NCBI GenBank assembly: GCA_045106295.1
Contig: JBGCEI010000139.1
Span: forward strand, 1-8,146
Direction: 5' to 3'
Length of the DNA: 8,146 nt
From: WTJX01 sp045106295
Lineage (GTDB): Bacteria > Bacteroidota > Bacteroidia > Cytophagales > JAAEPT01
In this document: in pieces, positions 1-5,491 of the stretch
Position numbering within the stretch: position 1 is the first letter of the stretch
Layout: each line of letters starts with the position of its first letter
Notes under the pieces: generated by a model
Seen by the model: only the letters and a program-made list of their open reading frames with translations
What the model was told of the DNA's origin: nothing
Database searches by the model: none
Translations under genes and position numbers: made by a program

Positions 1-505
1 TGCTGACAGAAGTGCTCAAAAAAAGCTCCATTTCGAAAATACATTTGCTTTTGAAAATTTCCAGCTTGTCACTAATCCCTATCAATACGAATATTCTAAT
101 ATCGACAATAATATGAGAGAACGAGGATTAACTGAAAAGAATGATTTCTTTTCACTGTTTGAATCCTCAGCCAAATGGGACCCCGTCCCTACTATTTTAA
201 CACAAAACCATGAACGGATAATTAAAGGGTTTATGGGGCAAACTACCGCTTATAAAAAAAGGTTGGTAAAACCTGATGTAATTATACTAGGTGAGAATAA
301 TGAAATAGACGAGGCTCGATATATTCATGGAACATACGGCAAAGGGTTCTGGTCTTTTTATGGAGGACATGACCCAGAAGATTACCAGCATTTTGTAGGA
401 GAAGAGCCTACAGATCTTAATTTGCACCCCAACTCTCCAGGATATCGATTAATTTTAAATAACATTTTATTCCCATCTGCTAAGAAGAAGAAAAAGAAGA
501 CATAA
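1..505 (+). CDS. C-terminal part of a Bacteroidota protein usually annotated 'asparagine synthetase B'
   Basis: The reading frame is open from base 2 and ends at TAA 503-505, so 167 residues of the C-terminus are visible and the start lies outside the window. From memory, the strings GFMGQTT, ARYIHGTYGKGFWSFYGGHD, PEDYQHFVGE and LHPNSPGYRLILNNILFP match the end of a conserved protein of about 420 residues that is labelled 'asparagine synthetase B' in Flavobacteriia. Nothing visible resembles the ATP-binding SGGxDS site of true AsnB, and I recall the full-length family as closer to a ThuA/class I amidotransferase-like fold. The label should therefore not be taken as function. The protein ends in a run of six lysines followed by Thr. 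It converges on the histone H1-like gene, with a hairpin in the 52-base gap. Family membership is fairly sure; the biochemical role is unknown. Confidence 0.7.
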   Translation, partial: ADRSAQKKLHFENTFAFENFQLVTNPYQYEYSNIDNNMRERGLTEKNDFFSLFESSAKWDPVPTILTQNHERIIKGFMGQTTAYKKRLVKPDVIILGENNEIDEARYIHGTYGKGFWSFYGGHDPEDYQHFVGEEPTDLNLHPNSPGYRLILNNILFPSAKKKKKKT

Positions 506-510
506 AAAAA

Positions 511-531
511 GGCGATACTAAAAGTATCGCC
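511..531 (-). terminator. Rho-independent terminator between convergent genes
   Basis: A perfect 9-bp stem, GGCGATACT (511-519) and AGTATCGCC (523-531), encloses a 3-base loop. Read on the minus strand it is followed directly by seven T (A-tract 504-510), the classic intrinsic terminator for the histone H1-like gene. That T-tract overlaps the stop codon of the forward gene. On the plus strand the stem is followed by TCGTAAATTC without a T-run, so it would end forward transcription less well. A second, AT-rich hairpin (543-549 with 555-561) overlaps the stop codon of the histone gene. Confidence 0.85.
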
Positions 532-557
532 TCGTAAATTCTTTAATCAAAAAATGA

Positions 558-731
558 TTAAGCGTTTTTCTTATCCTGAACTTCTTTTCGGATATCTTGT
601 GCTAAGTTTTTTAATTCTTGCATCCCTTTTCTTACTCTTGTTCCTGCAGCGTTGTTGCTTTTGTCATAAAACTTGTCGAAATCTCCTTCTAATGATAGAA
701 TTAAGTCTCTTACTTCGTCGAATCTGTTCAT
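558..731 (-). CDS. Histone H1-like protein (Hc1-like, Bacteroidota type)
   Basis: This short 57-residue gene starts at ATG (729-731) and stops at TAA (558-560). The product reads MNRFDEVRDLILSLEGDFDK, then FYDKSNNAAGTRVRKGMQEL, then KNLAQDIRKEVQDKKNA. It matches the small histone H1-like family of Bacteroidota (related to chlamydial Hc1) over its whole length, including the signature GTRxRKGMQELKxLAQDIR and the lysine-rich tail. Such proteins are thought to bind DNA and act as abundant nucleoid proteins; that is family knowledge, not shown here. The gene has its own promoter (778-808) and terminator (511-531), so it is probably a monocistronic unit with a leader of about 40 nt. No Shine-Dalgarno site is visible. 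An overlapping forward frame at 554-748 is its antisense shadow. Confidence 0.9.
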   Translation of the reverse strand: MNRFDEVRDLILSLEGDFDKFYDKSNNAAGTRVRKGMQELKNLAQDIRKEVQDKKNA

Positions 732-767
732 TGTTGTGTATTAAATAAGTATTAACTGAATATTTTC

Positions 768-794
768 TAATATCCCACTAAATTAAGGATATTA
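768..794. repeat. Inverted repeat enclosing the histone gene -7 box
   Basis: TAATATCC (768-775) and GGATATTA (787-794) form a perfect 8-bp inverted repeat with an 11-base centre, CACTAAATTAA. The centre contains the predicted -7 element of the histone H1-like promoter. No T-run follows on either strand, so a terminator for the upstream gene is unlikely. It could be an operator for a dimeric repressor or a chance AT-rich palindrome. Confidence 0.4.
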
Positions 795-808
795 TAAAAA
801 CTCACAAA
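778..808 (-). promoter_or_regulatory. Bacteroidota-type promoter of the histone H1-like gene
   Basis: On the minus strand TTTG (805-808) is followed after 19 nt by TAATTTAG (778-785). This fits the -33 TTTG / -7 TAnnTTTG consensus of Bacteroidota with one mismatch in the -7 box. The predicted start near 771 would give a leader of about 40 nt. The -7 box lies inside the loop of the inverted repeat at 768-794. This is inferred from spacing and motif only. Confidence 0.55.
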
Positions 809-826
809 CAAATAATGCTTAATTTT

Positions 827-2080
827 CTAAGAAACAGGCATTATTTCTTCTTTTGTGTCGTATTCCCCCTTTTTTAGCTTGTCTGAGATGCTTTCAAAGC
901 ATTTTATTGTATAGTCTACATCTTCTAAACTATGCATCGCTGTAGGGATAAGTCGTAGCATTACTACACCTTTAGGCACTACAGGGTATAATACAATAGA
1001 ACAGAAAAGGGCATAATTCTCTCTTAAATCCATCGTTAACCTAGCAGCCTCTTCGGGTGTTCCATTTAAGAACACAGGAGTCACAGGTGACTTAGTTGTT
1101 CCAATATTAAAGCCTTTTTCCTTTAATCCGTTTTGTAATGCATTTACAATAGTCCAAAGCTTATCTTTGTATTGCGTAGATGCCATAATCATTTTCAATC
1201 TTTTATGCATTCCTTTCACAAATGGCATTGGTAATGATTTGGCAAATATTTGTGACCTTGTATTGTATCGTAAGAAATCAATTACATACTTCTCAGAAGA
1301 AATAAAAGCACCAATTCCAGCCATTGATTTGGCAAACGTAGAAAAATAAATATCTATTTCGTCTTGTACGCCTTGCTCCTCTCCTGCTCCTGCTCCTGTT
1401 TTACCCAACGTTCCAAAACCATGAGCATCATCTACCATCAATCTAAAATTGAACCTCTCTTTTAGCTTCACAATACTTTTTAGGTCGCCTTGGTTTCCAG
1501 ACATCCCAAAAACACCTTCTGTAATCACTAAAATAGAACCACCATTCTGATCCGCTATTTTAGTAGCCCTTCCTAATTGCTTTTCTAAATTCTCAATATC
1601 GTTGTGAGGAAACACAAAACGCTTCCCTTGGTGTAAACGTACTCCATCGATAATACAAGCATGAGATTCAGCATCGTATACGATTACATCTCTTCTGTCC
1701 ACCAATGCGTCAATAGCAGACATAATCCCTTGATACCCAAAATTTAATAAGATGGTATCTTCTTTTTGAACAAATGTAGATAAGTCTTTTTCTAAGTCTT
1801 CGTGATGTGTAGAGTTACCAGACATCATTCTGGCTCCCATTGGGTAAGCTAATCCCCAATCCTTTGCTGCATCAGCATCAGCTTGTCTTACTTCAGGCTC
1901 ATTGGCTAAACCGAGGTAATTATTTAAACTCCAAGTCAACACCTCTTTCCCTCTAAATTGCATTTTAGAGGCAATCTCACCTTCTAATCTAGGAAAAGTA
2001 AAATACCCATGAGCGTAATGAGAAAACTTACCTAAAGGTCCTAAATCAGCTTTGTATTTGTCGAATAAATCTTTTGACAT
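827..2080 (-). CDS. Alpha-oxoamine synthase (serine palmitoyltransferase / cysteate acyltransferase type)
   Basis: The product of 417 residues is a PLP-dependent enzyme of the alpha-oxoamine synthase family, which condenses an amino acid with an acyl-CoA or acyl-ACP and releases CO2. Visible landmarks are SLNNYLGLAN (51-60), YPMGARMMSGNSTHHEDLE (79-97), the PLP-stacking His140 in ESHACIIDGV, Glu188 in TEGVFGMSG, Asp217 and His220 in VDDAHGFGTLG, the Schiff-base Lys251 in FSTFAKSMAGIGAF, and Arg376 in VMLRLIPTAMHS. Length (about 390-420) is normal for the family. In Bacteroidota such enzymes are serine palmitoyltransferase for sphingolipids or the cysteate acyltransferase for capnine sulfonolipids; database labels often say glycine C-acetyltransferase or 8-amino-7-oxononanoate synthase. 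No biotin or threonine-degradation neighbour is present, so a lipid role is my preferred inference. The substrate cannot be fixed from sequence alone. Transcribed from a good promoter at 2127-2157. Confidence 0.85.
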   Translation of the reverse strand: MSKDLFDKYKADLGPLGKFSHYAHGYFTFPRLEGEIASKMQFRGKEVLTWSLNNYLGLANEPEVRQADADAAKDWGLAYPMGARMMSGNSTHHEDLEKDLSTFVQKEDTILLNFGYQGIMSAIDALVDRRDVIVYDAESHACIIDGVRLHQGKRFVFPHNDIENLEKQLGRATKIADQNGGSILVITEGVFGMSGNQGDLKSIVKLKERFNFRLMVDDAHGFGTLGKTGAGAGEEQGVQDEIDIYFSTFAKSMAGIGAFISSEKYVIDFLRYNTRSQIFAKSLPMPFVKGMHKRLKMIMASTQYKDKLWTIVNALQNGLKEKGFNIGTTKSPVTPVFLNGTPEEAARLTMDLRENYALFCSIVLYPVVPKGVVMLRLIPTAMHSLEDVDYTIKCFESISDKLKKGEYDTKEEIMPVS

Positions 2081-2126
2081 AACGAAATAATAGTTTAATA
2101 CTCTGTATCAGCATTTTTAATAGCGG

Positions 2127-2157
2127 CAAATTTACAATTATTTAAGGAGTAGTTCAA
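2127..2157 (-). promoter_or_regulatory. Bacteroidota-type promoter of the oxoamine synthase gene
   Basis: On the minus strand TTG (2155-2157, within TTTG) is followed after 20 nt by TAAATTTG (2127-2134), an exact match to TAnnTTTG. The predicted transcription start near 2120 leaves a leader of about 40 nt before the ATG at 2080. This is the best promoter match in the window. Confidence 0.65.
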
Positions 2158-2166
2158 ATAAAGCCC

Positions 2167-2174
2167 TATTTTTG
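2167..2174 (+). promoter_or_regulatory. -7 element upstream of the Maf gene
   Basis: TATTTTTG matches TAnnTTTG exactly and lies 22 nt before the ATG at 2197, giving a short leader of about 15 nt. No TTG is seen at the expected -33 distance, so the call rests on the -7 box alone. The ten bases TATTTTTGAG recur upstream of the transglycosylase gene (6699-6708). Confidence 0.4.
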
Positions 2175-2196
2175 AGAAAACTATTTTATCCACAAT

Positions 2197-2769
2197 ATGT
2201 ATCCAATTCTTGATACTCACCGTTTTATTTTAGCCTCAGGCTCACCTAGAAGGCAGGAGTTAATTCACGCTATGGGAATCCCATACGAAGTACGGAAAGT
2301 AGAGGTAGAAGAAACTTACCCAAAAGAATTAGCTCACGACCATATTGCAGCATACTTAGCCAAAAAGAAAGCCCTTGCTTGTTCTATTAAAAAAAACGAG
2401 CTTGTTTTCACTGCTGATACTATTGTAACATTAGGAAATACCGTATTAGGGAAGCCATCCTCACTAAAAGAGGCAAAAGGAATCTTGAAAAAGTTATCAA
2501 ACAGTGAACATCAGGTGTTTACAGGAGTTTGCTTACATTCTATAAAAAAGACTCTATGCTTTTCCGATGTGACAACCATAGAGTTTAACCAATTAACAGA
2601 CACTGAAATTGACTACTATCTTAATGCCTGTTCCCCATTAGACAAAGCAGGAAGTTATGGCATACAAGAATGGATCGGTATGATTGCCATTAAACAAATG
2701 AATGGTAGTTTTTATAACGTCATGGGACTTCCTACTCATTTGTTACATCAAGAGTTACTTTCTTTCTAA
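2197..2769 (+). CDS. maf: Maf/YhdE family nucleoside triphosphate pyrophosphatase (dTTP/UTP type)
   Basis: The 190-residue product is a Maf-like house-cleaning enzyme that hydrolyses dTTP, UTP and probably modified pyrimidine triphosphates to monophosphates and pyrophosphate in the cytoplasm. Motifs in order: LASGSPRRQELI (12-23, phosphate-binding SxSPRR), FTADTIV (71-77, catalytic/metal Asp74), GKP (85-87), HQVFTGV (105-111), DKAGSYGIQ (149-157) and YNVMGLP (173-179). The DKAGxYGIQ segment is typical of the YhdE (dTTP/UTP) branch; the YceF (m7GTP) branch differs there. Length is normal and the ATG start leaves the family's usual short N-terminus before the first strand. It diverges from the oxoamine synthase gene (116-nt gap) and is followed by a hairpin terminator, so it is probably a single-gene unit. 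Old annotations call this family septum formation inhibitor. Confidence 0.93.
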   Translation: MYPILDTHRFILASGSPRRQELIHAMGIPYEVRKVEVEETYPKELAHDHIAAYLAKKKALACSIKKNELVFTADTIVTLGNTVLGKPSSLKEAKGILKKLSNSEHQVFTGVCLHSIKKTLCFSDVTTIEFNQLTDTEIDYYLNACSPLDKAGSYGIQEWIGMIAIKQMNGSFYNVMGLPTHLLHQELLSF

Positions 2770-2775
2770 AAATAA

Positions 2776-2807
2776 AAAGCCAGTCTCTTTAGTAAGAAAC
2801 TGGCTTT
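2776..2807. terminator. Bidirectional hairpin terminator
   Basis: AAAGCCAGT (2776-2784) pairs with ACTGGCTTT (2799-2807). After one mismatch the stem continues with TCTT (2786-2789) and AAGA (2794-2797), leaving a 4-base loop. On the minus strand the stem runs into TTTTTATTTTT, a good terminator for the lysine-rich protein gene. On the plus strand it ends in CTTT, and a six-T run follows only further on (2817-2822), so it is weaker for maf. It sits between the two convergent stop codons. Confidence 0.8.
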
Positions 2808-2831
2808 CAATTACAATTTTTTATTTGAAAA

Positions 2832-3608
2832 TTACTCTACTATTTTCAATTTAGCTTGGTTAGTCGCTATCTTTTCTTTTGCAGCCTTTAATTTAGCTTC
2901 AGCAGCAGTGATTTTAGCTGATTTCTCATCATAATCTGCTTGAGAAATTTCTTTATCAGCTAATTTCTTTGCTAATACCTTTTTTGCTTCTGCTAATCTC
3001 GCGTCCTGACCATCTAATTTATGAGCTCCTTCTTCAATGTTTCTTCTAGCAGTCTTAGCTTTATCTTTCATAAAAGACTTTCTCTCATTATCAGACATTC
3101 CTTTCACCTCAGGAAACTTATTTTCTAGTTTAGCTATTCTTTCGGCCTTCTTAGCTGCTTTAATCTCTTTGATTTTAGCTTCTTTTGCTTCACCAGACAA
3201 GCTTTTCAATTCAGGATACTTTTCCATCATCTTCGCTTCTCTTTCTGCTTTTTTAGCTTGCATTTTTGTTTTTGCCTCACTTTTTATTAACTCCACTTTA
3301 GCTTTTCTTTCTTCAGGAGACATACCCTTCAGTTCAGGATGTTTCTCTAACATTGCAGCTTTTTTAGCCTGTTTCATACTCTTCATCTGCTCCTTCATTT
3401 GCTCTGGAGACATGCCTTTCATTTCAGGGTGCTTTTCTAGCATTTTAGCTTTTCTTGCTTCTTTCTCTTCTTTAGAAAGCTTGTCAAACTTTCCTTCTTT
3501 CTCCTTCTTCATTTCTTCACCTTGTTTTTTCAAACCTTTTAACGAAGGTTGAGCCACTACCATTCCTGATAGGGTTACAAGAGCAAGTACTAAAATATTC
3601 TTTTTCAT
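2832..3608 (-). CDS. Exported lysine-rich repeat protein of unknown function
   Basis: I do not recognise a named family. From the ATG at 3606-3608 the product has 258 residues and starts with a clear signal peptide, MKKNILVLALVTLSGMVVAQ, with likely cleavage after Ala19 or Gln20; there is no lipobox Cys. An in-frame ATG at 3654-3656 would add 16 polar residues before the signal peptide and is less likely. The mature part is about 23 percent Lys, has no Cys or Trp, and is predicted almost wholly helical. Four degenerate repeats share the core EKhPEhKGMS: KMLEKHPEMKGMS (55-67), AMLEKHPELKGMS (85-97), KMMEKYPELKSLS (126-138) and KLENKFPEVKGMS (160-172), spaced 30, 41 and 34 residues apart. The tail (about 200-258) is a Lys/Ala-rich coiled-coil-like region. 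Periplasmic or surface location is inferred. An imperfect -7 box, TATTTTTA, lies at 3634-3641. Confidence 0.8.
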   Translation of the reverse strand: MKKNILVLALVTLSGMVVAQPSLKGLKKQGEEMKKEKEGKFDKLSKEEKEARKAKMLEKHPEMKGMSPEQMKEQMKSMKQAKKAAMLEKHPELKGMSPEERKAKVELIKSEAKTKMQAKKAEREAKMMEKYPELKSLSGEAKEAKIKEIKAAKKAERIAKLENKFPEVKGMSDNERKSFMKDKAKTARRNIEEGAHKLDGQDARLAEAKKVLAKKLADKEISQADYDEKSAKITAAEAKLKAAKEKIATNQAKLKIVE

Positions 3609-3698
3609 AATCATCTGTTTGTAAGTGTTTTGATAAAAATAAGAATTCTTTCTCAAAAAAAATCCCTCTTAGATTAAATATCCGTTATTTTCGATGAG

Positions 3699-3998
3699 CT
3701 AACCTTTATTAAAAACAAAGCCTCTTTCTTCATTTGTATTAATAAAGTCTACCTGATAATCAATAAGAAACATTACATGTCGTTTATCAATAATAATATC
3801 TAAATCATCTATTTGATAATGCTCATCATGTTCAGTAGGCTTATCGAACCCAATAATCGGTTCTGCTCCCCCGCAGCCTCCACCACCCTTTACAGCCACA
3901 CGTAAACGGTAATCATCAGGAATCCCCTTACTATTAGCCGTTTTAATAGCTTCGCTTATAGCCTCTGGAGAAAAAGAAACAGGGATTGGTAATTTCAT
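3699..3998 (-). CDS. HesB/IscA-like A-type carrier family protein lacking the CxC tail
   Basis: The product has 99 residues from ATG 3996-3998. The family fold shows in VSFSPEAISEAIKTA (7-21), LRVAVKGGGGCGGAEPIIGF (32-51), the acidic loop DKPTEHDEHYQIDDLDIIID (52-71) and FINTNEERGFVFNKG (85-99). A-type carriers hold or pass on Fe-S clusters with three cysteines, one in GGGC and two in a C-terminal CGCG. Here only Cys42 exists, and the protein stops at the place where the CGCG tail would begin. I recall similar short proteins in other Bacteroidota, so this is probably a lineage variant and not a local truncation; no frameshift is evident. An upstream in-frame ATG (4056-4058) would add a hydrophobic 20-residue extension that is foreign to the family, so I reject that start. 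Cluster binding is uncertain. Confidence 0.82.
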   Translation of the reverse strand: MKLPIPVSFSPEAISEAIKTANSKGIPDDYRLRVAVKGGGGCGGAEPIIGFDKPTEHDEHYQIDDLDIIIDKRHVMFLIDYQVDFINTNEERGFVFNKG

Positions 3999-4085
3999 AG
4001 TAACACAAATATCAGTTAGTAAATCAATAATTAAAACAGAAATTAAAAATAGTATCACCTCAATTCCTAAATCACCATTTTATCC

Positions 4086-4093
4086 TATCTTTA
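4086..4093 (+). promoter_or_regulatory. Probable -7 element of the aromatic-acid gene cluster
   Basis: TATCTTTA matches TAnnTTTG in all but the last base and lies 20 nt before the ATG at 4114. TTC (4064-4066) sits 19 nt upstream in place of the consensus TTG. This would drive the three-gene cluster ending at 6620. The match is weak and not confirmed by anything else in the sequence. Confidence 0.35.
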
Positions 4094-4113
4094 CAGCAAC
4101 ATAATAATAGCCC

Positions 4114-4635
4114 ATGGAATTACTTTCTGATTTAGTTAAAATATTATTGCCCGCATCTCTCGTATTGTTAGGCATGTATTTAGTCGTTAAAAACTTAGTA
4201 ACAAAAGACTTTGAAAAAAAATTAGTCGAATTGAAACAACAAAACACAGAAATTACTCTTCCATTGCGTTTACAAGCAGCCGAAAGACTTTGTCTATTTC
4301 TAGAAAGAATGTCTCTTAACAATTTAATTGTAAGAGTAAACGAGACAGGTATCACATCTGGTCAATTGCAACAAAAATTACACAGTGAATTAAGGAATGA
4401 ATTCAACCATAACTTATCACAACAGGTGTATGTAAGTCAAAAAGGATGGAATAGTGTAAAAAAAGCAGTTCAAGACATTACTACCTTAATCAATAAGTCT
4501 TCAGAAAACATAGATCCAAATAGTAAATCCATAGAGTTAGCCAAACAAATTTTTGATAATGCTGTATCTTTATCTACAGACCCTACTACTCCTGCTATCC
4601 AACAAGTGAAAGGAGAGATACAACAATTATTTTAG
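4114..4635 (+). CDS. Conserved membrane-anchored protein of unknown function
   Basis: The 173-residue product has one predicted transmembrane segment near the N-terminus (about 7-26, VKILLPASLVLLGMYLVVKN). A basic/acidic helix follows (27-45), then a soluble domain. The core segments ITLPLRLQAAERLCLFLERM (47-66), NNLIVRV (69-75), LHSELRNEFNHNLSQQVYVS (89-108) and GWNSVKKA (111-118) look like a conserved family of Bacteroidota hypotheticals that I remember near Fe-S and amino-acid genes, without a known role. The positive-inside pattern is not clear-cut, but the Lys-rich stretch after the segment suggests the bulk is cytoplasmic. Its stop is 4 nt before the start of the prephenate dehydratase gene, so the two are almost certainly co-transcribed. 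It diverges from the IscA-like gene across a 115-base gap. Confidence 0.75.
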   Translation: MELLSDLVKILLPASLVLLGMYLVVKNLVTKDFEKKLVELKQQNTEITLPLRLQAAERLCLFLERMSLNNLIVRVNETGITSGQLQQKLHSELRNEFNHNLSQQVYVSQKGWNSVKKAVQDITTLINKSSENIDPNSKSIELAKQIFDNAVSLSTDPTTPAIQQVKGEIQQLF

Positions 4636-4639
4636 CGTA

Positions 4640-5491
4640 ATGGATAAAAAAAAAATTGGGATACAAGGTGGTATTGCCTCTTTTCATGATACGGTAGCTC
4701 ATATCTACTTTGGTGAAGAGATAGAGGTGGTTGAATGTGCTACATTTGAACGCTTGTGTGAAGTGGTAAAACAAGGTGAAGTAGACTACGCTGTAATGGC
4801 GATAGAAAACTCCATAGCAGGCAGTATTATCCCTAATTATTCTCTTATTGAATCCTATGAACTAGGAATTATTGGTGAAGTAAAACTTCGAATCATGATG
4901 CACTTCATGGCTTTACCAGGACAAGAGATTCAAGATATTACAAAAGTAATGTCTCACTACATGGCATTACTTCAGTGTAATGAATTCCTAAACCAATACC
5001 CTGCTATTGAATCTAAAAAAACACATGATACGGCTGACAGTGCAAAAATGATTCGAGAGGGTGAACTAAAAGGAGTTGCCGCTATTGCAGGCTATCGAGC
5101 AGCCAAAACCTATGATCTTACTGTTTTAGCTAGTGAAATAGAAACGATAAAAGAGAATTTTACTCGTTTCTTTATTCTTTCAAAAGAAGAGAAAGTAGCT
5201 TCTAGTGAAATCAACAAAACAACACTTAGTTTTCAGCTACCCAATCAAGTAGGAAGTTTAGCTACTGTATTAAAGAGTATTGTAGATCACGAGATCAATC
5301 TAACAAAAATTCAATCTGTACCTATTATTGGTAAGCCAGATGAATATACATTTTATGTAGATTGTGAATACTCGAGTTATAAAAGATACAGAGAATGCAT
5401 GGCTGTTTTACGTCAGCACGTCAACAACCCAAGAATATTAGGAGAATATAAAAAAGGAGAATTCGTTTTCGATGATTATCAAGGAGTCTAA
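4640..5491 (+). CDS. pheA: Prephenate dehydratase
   Basis: The 283-residue product converts prephenate to phenylpyruvate, the committed step of phenylalanine synthesis. The catalytic domain (1-180) shows KIGIQGGIASFHDTVA (5-20), AIENSIAGS (54-62), SHYMALLQC (105-113, in place of the common SHPQALxQC), HDTADSAKMI (129-138) and the family TRF motif at 175-177 (ENFTRFF). An ACT domain follows (about 195-272). It has NQVGSLATVL (202-211) at the GALA position, but KIQSVPIIGK (223-232) where the Phe-binding ESRP motif stands in many relatives. No chorismate mutase domain is fused, as in monofunctional enzymes. A run of ten A (4646-4655) encodes the first lysines and could permit slippage. The gene sits 4 nt after the membrane-protein gene and overlaps the aminotransferase start. 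Confidence 0.93.
   Translation: MDKKKIGIQGGIASFHDTVAHIYFGEEIEVVECATFERLCEVVKQGEVDYAVMAIENSIAGSIIPNYSLIESYELGIIGEVKLRIMMHFMALPGQEIQDITKVMSHYMALLQCNEFLNQYPAIESKKTHDTADSAKMIREGELKGVAAIAGYRAAKTYDLTVLASEIETIKENFTRFFILSKEEKVASSEINKTTLSFQLPNQVGSLATVLKSIVDHEINLTKIQSVPIIGKPDEYTFYVDCEYSSYKRYRECMAVLRQHVNNPRILGEYKKGEFVFDDYQGV

Noticed and set aside
554..748. Forward 64-codon frame opposite the histone H1-like gene
   Set aside because: It is the antisense of a recognised 57-residue gene with its own promoter and terminator; the Leu/Phe/Cys-rich translation is typical of a shadow.
1167..1349. Forward 60-codon frame inside the oxoamine synthase
   Set aside because: It lies fully antisense to a well-conserved enzyme and has no recognisable motif.
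3037..3552. Forward 171-codon hydrophobic frame resembling a membrane protein
   Set aside because: It is the antisense of the lysine/alanine-rich gene; Lys and Glu codons read backwards give Phe, Leu and Ser, which imitates membrane segments.
3609..3656. Upstream ATG start for the lysine-rich protein
   Set aside because: It would put 16 polar residues before a textbook signal peptide; the ATG at 3608 is far better.
3999..4058. Upstream ATG start for the IscA-like protein, giving a hydrophobic leader
   Set aside because: A-type carriers are cytoplasmic and begin close to the first strand; the extension is probably AT-rich promoter DNA.
4080..4355. Minus-strand 91-codon frame opposite the membrane-protein gene
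   Set aside because: It is antisense to a conserved-looking gene packed tightly against pheA; no motif is visible.
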